From NCBI GenBank assembly GCA_039822005.1, contig JBCBMZ010000005.1:122915-186914 (forward strand): 64,000 bases of DNA, written 5' to 3'. Positions 55,401 through 63,067 of this stretch are shown here, in pieces (position 1 is the stretch's first letter; each line of letters starts with the position of its first letter). This stretch comes from JBCBDX01 sp039822005. GTDB lineage: Bacteria > Pseudomonadota > Alphaproteobacteria > Rhizobiales > Rhizobiaceae. A program made the translations under genes and the position numbers. The notes beneath the pieces were generated by a model, which saw only the letters and a list, made by a program, of their open reading frames with translations, was not told the origin of the DNA and made no database searches.

Positions 55401-55515
55401 ACTTGGCAAAAACAATAGCGCTCAAAGTCTGAGCATTCGCTGGCCCGACGGGGACAAAACCACCATTGACACGCCGATCACGGCGGGCAACCACTTTAAG
55501 GTGACACGCCAATGA
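52420..55515 (+). CDS. Fusion of a COG0701-type permease, VCBS/FG-GAP propeller and ASPIC/UnbV domain
   Basis: 1031 residues from the ATG at 52420, preceded by AAGGGGGG. One N-terminal helix, then about 300 residues of permease with IGAPLGVCVNCAAPIARA (conserved cysteines), the sequence of ArsP/DUF318-type permeases. From about residue 450 come at least six Ca-binding loops: DFDRDGDPD, DFDNDGWPD, DIDGNGYLD, DIDDDGHAD, DFDQDGFQD and DIDLDGDLD. A Cys-rich insert with at least six cysteines (CDLVE, CFELP, CKAML, CALIP, YCDIHF) lies between the fourth and fifth. The C-terminus (NRFGIGAEV, FGLGKNN, IRWPDGD) is ASPIC/UnbV. It follows gspG by 125 bp and overlaps the next gene. Confidence 0.82.
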   Translation: MGTIVVKAFRFRFWMCVALIAILALQFWTTSRYPSLNEKAMMSGAFQLEDPLSFDAWMTLRPEDPVGQRILVTTVNWIETNQQGMTFGVLFGAALLTLFGYLSRTSFKGSFANAFAGLGIGAPLGVCVNCAAPIARAMYNGGARLETTMAAMIASPTLNVIVLTMLFSLLPLYMALAKLALSFIVILLLVPLIAWLLPRDLLEVEPKLRVASPLPAPTAAGWDEPLKDAVFRFARDYLSNLFFIVTRTVPLMLLAGFLGAIVATLLPADLLNDVSFSLPAVLIVAAVGIFLPVPIGFDVVTSSAMLAAGLSPGFVMTLLFALGVFSVYSYMILAGAVSIRAASLLAGALIIVSAVAGIFAHHYEQNATNRALELLTGFHQVIIPPAHAAGLTDAIVDQQFGDARITVSSRPHFPPASAGQPVGEKTFTRREAWHLGIDQPVEFSIDYMWPPFWEGRSIAATDFDRDGDPDIIIASTRVGMYVYVNDGTGQFSRSGQGLASFADMPVFNIVPADFDNDGWPDLFVTTYQAGNFIVYNRAGTFDMDNALPVRNRDDAILTLAVAIADIDGNGYLDIIKGNWAAGWYRRIPGEEARNRIVFNSNGRPDGSEHFDLPGLPGETLSVLVSDIDDDGHADMVIANDFELPDYVYFGREGGGFTLSQRDDGRIPMTTTTTMAVKSADLHNDGSKEIYFAQIAGRSSGISERLKLQPLEHYCDLVEREDDLETCQTNLTIKAWYRTGNNFNPDFAQKCFELPASRQATCKAMLIKDLAIQNRDPQICALIPTDQQLPRQYCDIHFKPGQELTEGDVAQTIPQILRRNVLLAAQPDGTFQERAEEENLEVGGWSWDVKIADFDQDGFQDVLIVNGTWVPNEVSPSNIFLRNRGDGTFEEQTEANGLIDYAITAAAVRVDIDLDGDLDLITVPVNAPVSAFINTQELSNAVTVELEDFKANRFGIGAEVSLSVAVADGDDLVMRREIQKGGGFMSFDAPIAHFGLGKNNSAQSLSIRWPDGDKTTIDTPITAGNHFKVTRQ

Positions 55516-57035
55516 AACACTCGGCAGCCCTCTACTTGGGTTTTGGACTGGCCCTGGCGCCAGCAACAGCACTGGCTCAATCCGCGCCTGTGACAATGGA
55601 GCAGTCCGCAGCCGCTTACCAAGCGGGAGACCTTGTCCGGGCGCGGGCCATCCTATTGGAACTGGTGCAAAGCGGTGATGCGCTCGCTGAATTCCGTCTG
55701 GGTCAAATGTTGGCGACAGGCGCAGGCGGTTCCCAAGACGTGCCGCAAGCAATGGCATTGCTTCAATCAGCATTCGAAAAAGGGCGGCCCGAAGCCGGGC
55801 GTCTCTTGGCCACCTTGTCATTCGACGATGCGCAGACACGAGATGATTACACCCGCGTTTATTTGGCGCTTTCCAAGCTGGGCCCGGACCTCGGAGCCGA
55901 TGGACATTTGTTGATGGGGCGAATTTACCTGGACGGATTGGCGGGTGATCGCAGTGACGTGGCAGCCCATGCGCATTTCAGTGCGGCCGCCGGGGAAAAC
56001 GATCCGGTTGCGATCACGGCACTGGCCGGGCTTTACGAAGTTGGACGCGGCGTCCCGAAGGACGTTAACATGGCCTTGGACCTTTTACAGCGCGCCGAGA
56101 ATTTGGGACATGATCCAGCCTCGCTCAAGCTCGCACGCGTTCTGAGTGACGAAACCGCACCATATTATGATAGCGAGCGCGTGATCGAAACATATCGTCG
56201 ACTGGCTGATGACGGATCGATTGTCGCGCAACGTGAGTTGGGTCTGTTTTATGGGCGTGACCCGGACAATGGCGATCGGATGGCGCAGGCTTTTGAGTGG
56301 CTCAACAAAGCTGCGAGCAATGGTGATGTCCAGTCAGACTATAATCTCGGCATGGCCTATCTGCGTGGTGTGGGTACCAACATCGATGAAGAAACAGCGC
56401 TTGGCCACTTCTTGAGTGCTGGAGAGGCGGGCCACAGGCAAGCGCAATTAACTCTTGCATCCATGTATCAGGCTGGGCGCGGCACCGAAAAGAACAACAA
56501 TGAGGCGATACGCTGGTTCCTTCCTGCAGCGAATGCGGGTGATGCGGGCGCAACACGACGTCTGGGGGAAATCGCCGTCACCGCCGCAAATGACGGCACT
56601 GAAATCGATTTTGAAGAAGCAGCTTTTTATGTTCGCGCGCTTTTCAACAGTGGCTATTTGCCCGCATTGGATTGGCTCGCTGAAGAAGCTAGCGCAGGCA
56701 ATACAGATGCGCTTCTTCAACTTGCAGACATCAAGATAAGTAGTGCTGAAAGCGAAGAGGAGACAACTGAAGGTCTTCGTATGCTCGGTGATGCCGCCAA
56801 TTCCGGTTCTGCTGCGGCCCAAGGGCAGCTTGCCGAAAGGCTGTCTACCGGCGATGGCATGGCACAAAACTATGTTGAAGCCTACCGCTGGGCGAACATT
56901 GCCAGCAGCGCAGGTAGTGAGGATGCGACCAAGCTACGCGACACCATCATCAAGCTGATGACACCGGAGCAGATCGCCGAGGGCCAGCGCCTGACCCGTC
57001 AATATCTGCTGGGTCAAGAGGGGCAAACGCAGTGA
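55512..57035 (+). CDS. Exported Sel1/TPR repeat protein
   Basis: 507 residues. A signal peptide ends near ATALAQS. The rest is Sel1-type alpha repeats, e.g. AEFRLGQMLATGAGGSQDVP and DYNLGMAYLRGVGTNID, and LASMYQAGRGTEKNN, with about ten repeats. Sel1 repeats mediate protein contacts. The ATG overlaps the stop of the permease-propeller gene by 4 bp, so it is translationally coupled. No enzymatic motif is visible. Confidence 0.85.
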   Translation: MKHSAALYLGFGLALAPATALAQSAPVTMEQSAAAYQAGDLVRARAILLELVQSGDALAEFRLGQMLATGAGGSQDVPQAMALLQSAFEKGRPEAGRLLATLSFDDAQTRDDYTRVYLALSKLGPDLGADGHLLMGRIYLDGLAGDRSDVAAHAHFSAAAGENDPVAITALAGLYEVGRGVPKDVNMALDLLQRAENLGHDPASLKLARVLSDETAPYYDSERVIETYRRLADDGSIVAQRELGLFYGRDPDNGDRMAQAFEWLNKAASNGDVQSDYNLGMAYLRGVGTNIDEETALGHFLSAGEAGHRQAQLTLASMYQAGRGTEKNNNEAIRWFLPAANAGDAGATRRLGEIAVTAANDGTEIDFEEAAFYVRALFNSGYLPALDWLAEEASAGNTDALLQLADIKISSAESEEETTEGLRMLGDAANSGSAAAQGQLAERLSTGDGMAQNYVEAYRWANIASSAGSEDATKLRDTIIKLMTPEQIAEGQRLTRQYLLGQEGQTQ

Positions 57036-58276
57036 TGGCCGAAGCCCTTGGATTCAAACGGCGTTTGATGATTGGCGCAATCGCCGCGCTCATGCTTACC
57101 AGTGCTTCGACAAGCGGGCTATCAAGCGATCCGGCAAGTTCGGCAGTAAATCTCCCCGCCGCCATGGAGGCAACAGTTGCCGCCGCCAACCGTGGAGATG
57201 CACAGGCTGCCTTTGTAATTGCAGAGACTTTCGCCCGTGGTGTCGCCATTGCGCAAGATTTTTCCGCAGCGATTCATTGGTATCAGATTGCAGCGGACAA
57301 GGACCATGCCGGTGCGTTGAATGCGCTTGGGCAGCTTTATGCCGAAGGCCTTGGCGTCGATGCCAGCATTCAAACCGCCATCGACTATCTGACGCGTGCT
57401 GCCACTTTGACCAACAGCGGCGCTTTTCACTTTGACTTAGCCCAAGCCTATGAATCCGCTGATCCGTTTGTGGCGGATGCGGGACAAAAAGCGATCGATC
57501 ATTACCGAACAGCCATCGACCTTGGCCACGTACCTGCGGCGGCCAATTTGGGGCAAATCTATTTGTCGGGTGAAATCACTGAACCGGATTTTTCCAGAGC
57601 CTACACGCTCTTATCGTCTGCGGCGAATGCCGGTGATGCCAGGGCGTTAAACAATCTGGGCCTGATGTATGTGCACGGAAGCGGCGTTGAGCGCGACAAT
57701 CAGCGCGCGGCGCAATTATTTGATGCCGCTGCGTCACAAGGGCTACCGGTTGCATTGCGAAATCTCGGTGAAATGTACGCCAACGGTTTCGGCGTCAGCC
57801 AAGATGAGAAGAAAGCCCATGAACTTTATCGTCTGAGCGCTCGAACCGTTGGTGCGGGTGTGCTGTCGCTTGTTGAGTATCAACCGTTTTTTATCGATCC
57901 GCGCCTGACGGTTTTGCAACAGCCTCAACATGCAGACCTTTTCGATCATCGATTTGCGCTCGCCGCCGGCGACCCGATTGCAGTCTACGCTGAGGCCATG
58001 CGCCTGATTGTGCAAAACGATGTCAGCGCCATGCGAGAGGGCTTTAAGCTCATGCAGATGGCTGCAGATACAGGCCTGTCGGTCGCGCAGGCCAATTTGG
58101 GCCTGCTTTACTTGCAAGGGCGCGGTGCGCCGCAGGATTACGCGTTTGGCTATCTTTGGCTGAACAAATCGGTGTCATCGGGCCTGATTGCAGCCTCCGA
58201 CTTGCGCAACCAGCTTGCCAAACGCCTGACCCGACAGGAGTTGGAGGACGCCAGGGCTTTGTCCCAACTGCGATAA
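57035..58276 (+). CDS. Exported Sel1/TPR repeat protein
   Basis: 413 residues. An N-terminal hydrophobic segment (RRLMIGAIAALMLTSASTSG) is a signal peptide or anchor. Sel1 repeats follow, such as LNALGQLYAEGLGVDAS, LNNLGLMYVHGSGVERDN, LRNLGEMYANGFGVSQDE and QANLGLLYLQGRGAPQDY. The ATG at 57035 shares a base with the preceding stop (TGATG). It and its neighbour look like paralogues from their shared layout. Confidence 0.83.
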   Translation: MAEALGFKRRLMIGAIAALMLTSASTSGLSSDPASSAVNLPAAMEATVAAANRGDAQAAFVIAETFARGVAIAQDFSAAIHWYQIAADKDHAGALNALGQLYAEGLGVDASIQTAIDYLTRAATLTNSGAFHFDLAQAYESADPFVADAGQKAIDHYRTAIDLGHVPAAANLGQIYLSGEITEPDFSRAYTLLSSAANAGDARALNNLGLMYVHGSGVERDNQRAAQLFDAAASQGLPVALRNLGEMYANGFGVSQDEKKAHELYRLSARTVGAGVLSLVEYQPFFIDPRLTVLQQPQHADLFDHRFALAAGDPIAVYAEAMRLIVQNDVSAMREGFKLMQMAADTGLSVAQANLGLLYLQGRGAPQDYAFGYLWLNKSVSSGLIAASDLRNQLAKRLTRQELEDARALSQLR

Positions 58277-58395
58277 TGGCAGATACTGAATACCGAAATC
58301 CAACGGACGTCGCGCCATGACCGCATGAAGGTCACGTCGGCGCGGTTGTTCTACGCCGCGCGGTGTTGTAACGATCAGGCAAGAAGAGGTTTGTG

Positions 58396-58869
58396 ATGAC
58401 ACGACGTCTATTACTGACACTATCGTTCATGACAATGATGGGTGGTTTTGCATTGGCCCAATCTGCTGGCATTACTAGCAAAGTGACTTGTCCACCCAAC
58501 ACGATTTGCAACCAAAATGGCGAAGTGTTGGGGCCAGCCGACAATCGCTCGAACGGTACGTTCACCAACGAACTTCCGCGCCAGAGCCCGCCACCACCCA
58601 AGGCCGGCGGCAACGCGAACAATGGCACTTACACCAATGAGCTCCCGCGTCAGCCCTTTCCGCCACCGCCAAAGCCGCGCCCACGCCTTGCAGACATTAG
58701 TTGTTATGTGGGCTATCAAATTCTCCAAGACGCTGGATTTCGTCGTATTTGGGCCTATGACTGCATAGGAACGGTGTTCCGCTATCGCGGCATTCGCGGC
58801 GGCACGGAATATCAAATAGGGGTACGCAAGAGCGACGGGCAGATTATCTGGAGTCGTACTGTCCCCTGA
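58396..58869 (+). CDS. Small exported repeat protein, unknown
   Basis: 157 residues. A signal peptide ends near GGFALAQS. Residues about 50-95 contain two near-copies: NGTFTNELPRQSPPPPK and NGTYTNELPRQPFPPPPK. The last 60 residues hold two cysteines (SCYVGYQILQ, YDCIGTVFRY) and look like a small beta-rich domain. AAGAAGAGG sits 7 bases before the ATG. No family is recognised. The position after the Sel1 genes suggests a connection with the same operon. Confidence 0.7.
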   Translation: MTRRLLLTLSFMTMMGGFALAQSAGITSKVTCPPNTICNQNGEVLGPADNRSNGTFTNELPRQSPPPPKAGGNANNGTYTNELPRQPFPPPPKPRPRLADISCYVGYQILQDAGFRRIWAYDCIGTVFRYRGIRGGTEYQIGVRKSDGQIIWSRTVP

Positions 58870-58903
58870 GTAAAATGACGCGCTAACAAACGACTGGAAT
58901 AAG

Positions 58904-59638
58904 ATGATCGATTTTGTAGGAATAGGCGCGCAAAAAGCTGGCACAACATGGCTTTACAAGCGACTTTCAATGCATCCTAATATTTATTTCCCTCGAGGAA
59001 AAGAAATACACTATTTTGATAGATTACCAGAAAATAGCACTAATATAAAACCCTACGCGGACATTTTTGGAAGCTCTCATTTTTATTCTCAAAATAAATT
59101 TAAAGTAGGAGAAATCACTCCTGAGTACGCGATACTTAGTGAAAAGAAAATATCTCTATTGTATGATTATTCTCCTGAAGTACGAATTTTTTACAGTGTT
59201 AGGGATCCGGCGGAAAGGCTGTGGTCAGCTATAAAAATGCACAAATTTCTACAACAAAAAGACATTAAGAAAGATCGTATTGAAGATATTTTATCTTTTG
59301 CTAAATCTTCGACATTCCTAGAACAATCTGATTATTTAAACAATATTGAAAAATGGCGTAAATATTTTCATAGAAAACAAATTTGTGTTGTTCTGTTTGA
59401 AAATTTTGCATTACATCCACATCGAGTAGTTAAGCGGGTCGCCTCTCATATAGGTATTGATCCGAATTTTTACGATTTAATTCCACCCAAAGCTATTGCT
59501 GCACCTATATTTACCGGGCACAAAGCGTCAATGCCTAGTGAAGTAAGAGAAAAATTTATTGAGCTGCTGGATCCAGTGATTTCGGGAATGGAAGAGGAAC
59601 TTAATACTAGTCTATATTCGTGGCGCAAAGTAAATTAA
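58904..59638 (+). CDS. Sulfotransferase
   Basis: 244 residues. The PAPS-binding loop GIGAQKAGTTWLYKRL is at residues 6-21 and the 3'-phosphate-binding part at YSVRDPAERLWSAI. It should transfer sulfate to a glycan or lipid acceptor. The gene is strikingly AT-rich compared with everything before it, as is the next gene. Its stop overlaps the next ATG by one base. Confidence 0.88.
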   Translation: MIDFVGIGAQKAGTTWLYKRLSMHPNIYFPRGKEIHYFDRLPENSTNIKPYADIFGSSHFYSQNKFKVGEITPEYAILSEKKISLLYDYSPEVRIFYSVRDPAERLWSAIKMHKFLQQKDIKKDRIEDILSFAKSSTFLEQSDYLNNIEKWRKYFHRKQICVVLFENFALHPHRVVKRVASHIGIDPNFYDLIPPKAIAAPIFTGHKASMPSEVREKFIELLDPVISGMEEELNTSLYSWRKVN

Positions 59639-60684
59639 TGCACATTAGTGCTCTGGACGGTCTGCGCGGATTAGCAGCACTAATAGTTTTTGTCTCACAT
59701 TATACGTTGCTTTCTGGAATGCTCGACGGTCTCCTTGGTAATGGCTCCGGGCAGTTAGGAGTGATGATTTTCTTTTGCTTATCCGGCTTTTTGATGGGCC
59801 ATTTGTATTTGGATCACCGCCCCACGCTCTACACCGTTTACCGATACATAGTTCGCCGTTTTATCCGTATAGTACCATTATTTTACTTTGTAGTGCTATC
59901 GGCTTTCGCACTTCATCTAGTTTTTCCAGACTTTAATTTTGGTTATCCTGTCGTTTGGGCGAATTTAGATGACCATTTACTATTTATACGGGGAGTTGGA
60001 GCTTTTTGGACGATCCCAGTAGAAGTTCAATTTTACTTAATATTTGTCGCTATTTGGATCGTATTCTTTAAAAAACGCCCGCTCTTGGTATTATTGATAA
60101 TAACTATCACTTTTATTTATCTTCACAACCCATATTGGTTAAATTTTTTGAGCAAGATGCGTATTTTTACACCAGTAATAACATACTTTCTCTTGGGGAT
60201 ACTGGCTTATAGTCTCAGCAATTTCCAACAACGCAATTATTACGACTTTATATTTGGATTTTTTCTAATTTCGCTTTTTTGCTTGTTTCCCAGAGTTTAT
60301 GAAAAATTGTTTAGCATACCCTTACGAGAACTAAACGGCGCTTTAATACTTTCTTTGTGGAATAGCCCACTATATATGGCAGTGACATTTGGTCTATTAT
60401 TTAGCCTTGTACACTCGAAGATTTTTTATAAAGTCTTGTCGGTAAAATTTTTTACTGTTATGGGAAAAATATCTTACTCTTTTTATTTACTGCACGTGCC
60501 CGCTCTATTTGTTTTCAAGCAATATTTCTCTCTGAAGGAATATCCGATAGCGGCATTTTTCGTGTGTCTACCAGCGATCCTTGCGATCTCACTTTTCAGT
60601 TTTTACTTTTTCGAAAAGCCAATGAGCAGACTTTTAGCGAGCTTTTTTTTACGGGCGGGCCGAAATGGCCCAACCCAAAATTAG
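59638..60684 (+). CDS. Acyltransferase 3 family membrane protein (OafA-like)
   Basis: 348 residues, about ten membrane helices. The family start is ISALDGLRGLAALIVFVSHYT, with the conserved His; MIFFCLSGFLMG and IPVEVQFYLIF also match. Such enzymes O-acetylate surface polysaccharides. The ATG at 59638 is used; the GTG 18 bp upstream is inside the sulfotransferase gene. It is AT-rich and paired with the sulfotransferase. Confidence 0.9.
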   Translation: MHISALDGLRGLAALIVFVSHYTLLSGMLDGLLGNGSGQLGVMIFFCLSGFLMGHLYLDHRPTLYTVYRYIVRRFIRIVPLFYFVVLSAFALHLVFPDFNFGYPVVWANLDDHLLFIRGVGAFWTIPVEVQFYLIFVAIWIVFFKKRPLLVLLIITITFIYLHNPYWLNFLSKMRIFTPVITYFLLGILAYSLSNFQQRNYYDFIFGFFLISLFCLFPRVYEKLFSIPLRELNGALILSLWNSPLYMAVTFGLLFSLVHSKIFYKVLSVKFFTVMGKISYSFYLLHVPALFVFKQYFSLKEYPIAAFFVCLPAILAISLFSFYFFEKPMSRLLASFFLRAGRNGPTQN

Positions 60685-60695
60685 AACATCCGAAT

Positions 60696-61940
60696 TCAGC
60701 AATAGCTTGGATAGGCGTTACAAGTATCTCTCATCAGTGAACCGATATTTCCGGCACCCCGGCCGCCGTAATCGGCTGCGGGATATTCGTAGTTTTGACC
60801 AAACCAAGAAGCGCCCTGAATATTGAGAGCGGCATTAACATAGCCCCAGCTTGTAGTTCCCACTACCATATTCCTTGCAGCATCAGTCCCGGTTGTTGCC
60901 TCACTCGAGTTTGTTAGCCAAGGTGCTGTGCCAAAATTTACTAACCAGGGCCCGCCACTTGACCCGCCTGTCATTGGCGACCCGAGAATGGTATTTATCA
61001 CTTGCTGACCGTTCGTGCCCGTTTGGACGTCATAAACACCAAACGAGTTATTTCTCAGCATATGATAACCATTATCCCAAGCGACAGGATAACCAAGCTG
61101 TGTGATTTCATTTACAGTTTCACCGAACAGACTTGAATTCACAAAACCATACCCGTTCCATCCGTAGTTGTACCAACCACCAAGACCATCTCCTGCATGC
61201 TTTCCACGTATGGTAAGTACAACGGTCGCTATATCGTTGTTGCAGACGACACCGCTGACAGTGCATGTGTCAGTACCATTAACGTACGGCGTTGGCACGA
61301 AGATTTCCAACCCAGTATAGAATCCCCAAGGTCCGCCTTGAGGGGAGTAGTTGGCGGGATACCATCGAACTTCATCGGCAAAACCGGACGCCCCTTGACC
61401 ATAATTATGTACGCAATGAGCTGCGGTGACCAAAACACCGCGCTTAACGAGCGATGCCGTGCAGACAAACCAGCTACCACCAAAACGCATATAAAGCTTG
61501 CCGGTAAATCTATGCGGTCTGCTTGTCACGGGAACCTGATAAAATTCGCTACTGGGCCCTACTTGGCCATAAGTTGCTACTTTCTGGAACGAATATGGCA
61601 TGTCGTTAGTACTGCCGTATGCGTTTGATTCAAAATCTGGCATCCCAGCGTAGCCTGGCGCACCATTGATTGTTGGAGCGACAGTTCTGCCTGAGTTTTG
61701 CTTTCTGATATCCGGAGCTTGGAACTGAGACTCTTCAAGCATTGGCATACGCGGCTGGGCGCTCGCTAGAGACCCTTCGGTTGCCGCCAAAACTGGAGGT
61801 AATTCGTATCGAACTGATCCAGCGCCATCATCGGAGCTGATTTGCGTTACGATACCCTGGCCTCCATTGCTCAATTGAGCGTGTGCCAGGCTGGATGCGC
61901 AAAGCGCTAACCCGACCGCAGTCGAAATTATTTTAAGCAT
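60696..61940 (-). CDS. Exported trypsin-like serine protease
   Basis: 414 residues from the ATG at 61940. A signal peptide ends near SLAHAQL. A propeptide-like region of about 140 residues precedes the chymotrypsin-fold domain. Catalytic residues are His175 (VTAAHC), Asp236 (NNDIATVV) and Ser328 in GGSSGGP, which has Ser where GDSGGP normally has Asp. Six or more cysteines suggest disulfides. It is a plausible T2SS substrate, inferred from signal peptide and location. Confidence 0.88.
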   Translation of the reverse strand: MLKIISTAVGLALCASSLAHAQLSNGGQGIVTQISSDDGAGSVRYELPPVLAATEGSLASAQPRMPMLEESQFQAPDIRKQNSGRTVAPTINGAPGYAGMPDFESNAYGSTNDMPYSFQKVATYGQVGPSSEFYQVPVTSRPHRFTGKLYMRFGGSWFVCTASLVKRGVLVTAAHCVHNYGQGASGFADEVRWYPANYSPQGGPWGFYTGLEIFVPTPYVNGTDTCTVSGVVCNNDIATVVLTIRGKHAGDGLGGWYNYGWNGYGFVNSSLFGETVNEITQLGYPVAWDNGYHMLRNNSFGVYDVQTGTNGQQVINTILGSPMTGGSSGGPWLVNFGTAPWLTNSSEATTGTDAARNMVVGTTSWGYVNAALNIQGASWFGQNYEYPAADYGGRGAGNIGSLMRDTCNAYPSYC

Positions 61941-61949
61941 TTGGTTCCC

Positions 61950-61963
61950 CACTTTTAAAAGTG
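61950..61963. promoter_or_regulatory. Palindrome upstream of the protease gene
   Basis: CACTTTTAAAAGTG is a perfect 14-bp palindrome next to the GGGGAA ribosome site of the protease gene. Confidence 0.45.
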
Positions 61964-61984
61964 CAACAAATCAAGTTGGACGTT

Positions 61985-62005
61985 AAAATCTTACAAAAAT
62001 CTTAC
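61985..62005. promoter_or_regulatory. Tandem 10-bp direct repeat with 11-bp period
   Basis: AAAATCTTAC occurs at 61985-61994 and 61996-62005. An 11-bp period is typical of OmpR/PhoB-family binding sites. It is 45-65 bp upstream of the protease start. Confidence 0.55.
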
Positions 62006-62019
62006 GATACGGCACGTGT

Positions 62020-62057
62020 TTGGCAAGAAAGTGACAAGACGCGGTGTCATTTGCCAA
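62020..62057. repeat. Imperfect inverted repeat
   Basis: TTGGCA at 62020-62025 pairs with TGCCAA at 62052-62057, and the inner GTGACA with TGTCAT allowing one G-T pair. It lies between the glycosyltransferase and protease genes and may be a transcription-end hairpin, though no T run follows. Confidence 0.4.
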
Positions 62058-62119
62058 GCCTTCAGCGTTAAAATGTCGCCAATCACCGACACCCAACTTG
62101 AACAGGACGTCGAAATGGC

Positions 62120-63067
62120 TCAGGCTCGCTGCCACATGAAACGGCGTAGTTCCTTTCGAACTTGCCCAAAATAGACGGGTTCGTTAGCCGGCAATCCGGC
62201 ATAACGTTTGCCGACTAAGTGCTCATATTCTAAATGATACAATTCTAGCGGCCGCTTGTCCGGTGGCGCGTTTGTGGCAATTCCACCATGAAACTGGTGG
62301 AAAGTACCCTCGCCAAGCAACATCACGGGCTGTAAATCGCCCAATTCGAGCGCCCGCCGCATGAAATCGACCGACACGAGCCCTCCGCCGGGTGTTTGAA
62401 AACGGGCGTCATAGCCGCCAAGTCTGGTCAGCGCGTTTTTCGATAACGCCACATAGCTGCATTCATGAGGCAGACCGTTGACATAACCGTCGGCAGATGA
62501 CGGGGCCAAACATGATATTTCAAACAGGCCGTAACCATTGTTTATCCAATCAATGCCGGCCAAGAGTTCATCTTCGCGCTTTTGGTCATAGCCTTCCAAC
62601 ATCGAAAATCTCTGCGGTTTCGGGCCCAGGTGCCACGCGAGGGTTCCAACCAACACGTCATCATAGGTTCGTGTGGCGCGGATGGTGGATGCCAACAAAC
62701 CGGGTGATGCCATACGTGCGCCATCAATGATAAAACCAACATATTCGCCCCGGGCGAGGTCTGAACCCATATTTAACGCATCAACCGGGGACGCACTGTC
62801 GGTGTCATGTCGAATATGGCGAACCACATCGCCAAATTCGGCAAAATAGGCATCGCCCAGCGGGACGTCCGATCCATTATCTATGGCAATGATCTCAATA
62901 TTGCTTTCACTGATGTCACGCTGATAGGGCGGCAACAGGCTCTTGATCGTGCGCCGCGCTTCGCGGGCCATGTCGTAAAATACCACAATGACTGAAAGTT
63001 CAGGTCTGCCCGTTGTGCCCGTTAATGGCGCGTTCGGTTCTGATCGCTTTCGCCATGAGAGCATCAT
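62120..63067 (-). CDS. Glycosyltransferase family 2-like protein
   Basis: 315 residues. The GT-A start PELSVIVVFYDMAREARRTI, the donor-site region EIIAIDNGSD and the DxD-like region GEYVGFIIDGARM are seen (IDGA in place of DxD). The acceptor is unknown. The first about 22 codons overlap the 3' end of the sulfotransferase gene by 68 bp. Confidence 0.84.
   Translation of the reverse strand: MMLSWRKRSEPNAPLTGTTGRPELSVIVVFYDMAREARRTIKSLLPPYQRDISESNIEIIAIDNGSDVPLGDAYFAEFGDVVRHIRHDTDSASPVDALNMGSDLARGEYVGFIIDGARMASPGLLASTIRATRTYDDVLVGTLAWHLGPKPQRFSMLEGYDQKREDELLAGIDWINNGYGLFEISCLAPSSADGYVNGLPHECSYVALSKNALTRLGGYDARFQTPGGGLVSVDFMRRALELGDLQPVMLLGEGTFHQFHGGIATNAPPDKRPLELYHLEYEHLVGKRYAGLPANEPVYFGQVRKELRRFMWQRA

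Noticed and set aside
60658..60672. GGGCC-GAAAT-GGCCC hairpin at the end of the acyltransferase gene as a terminator
   Set aside because: Five-bp stem inside coding sequence with no T tract.
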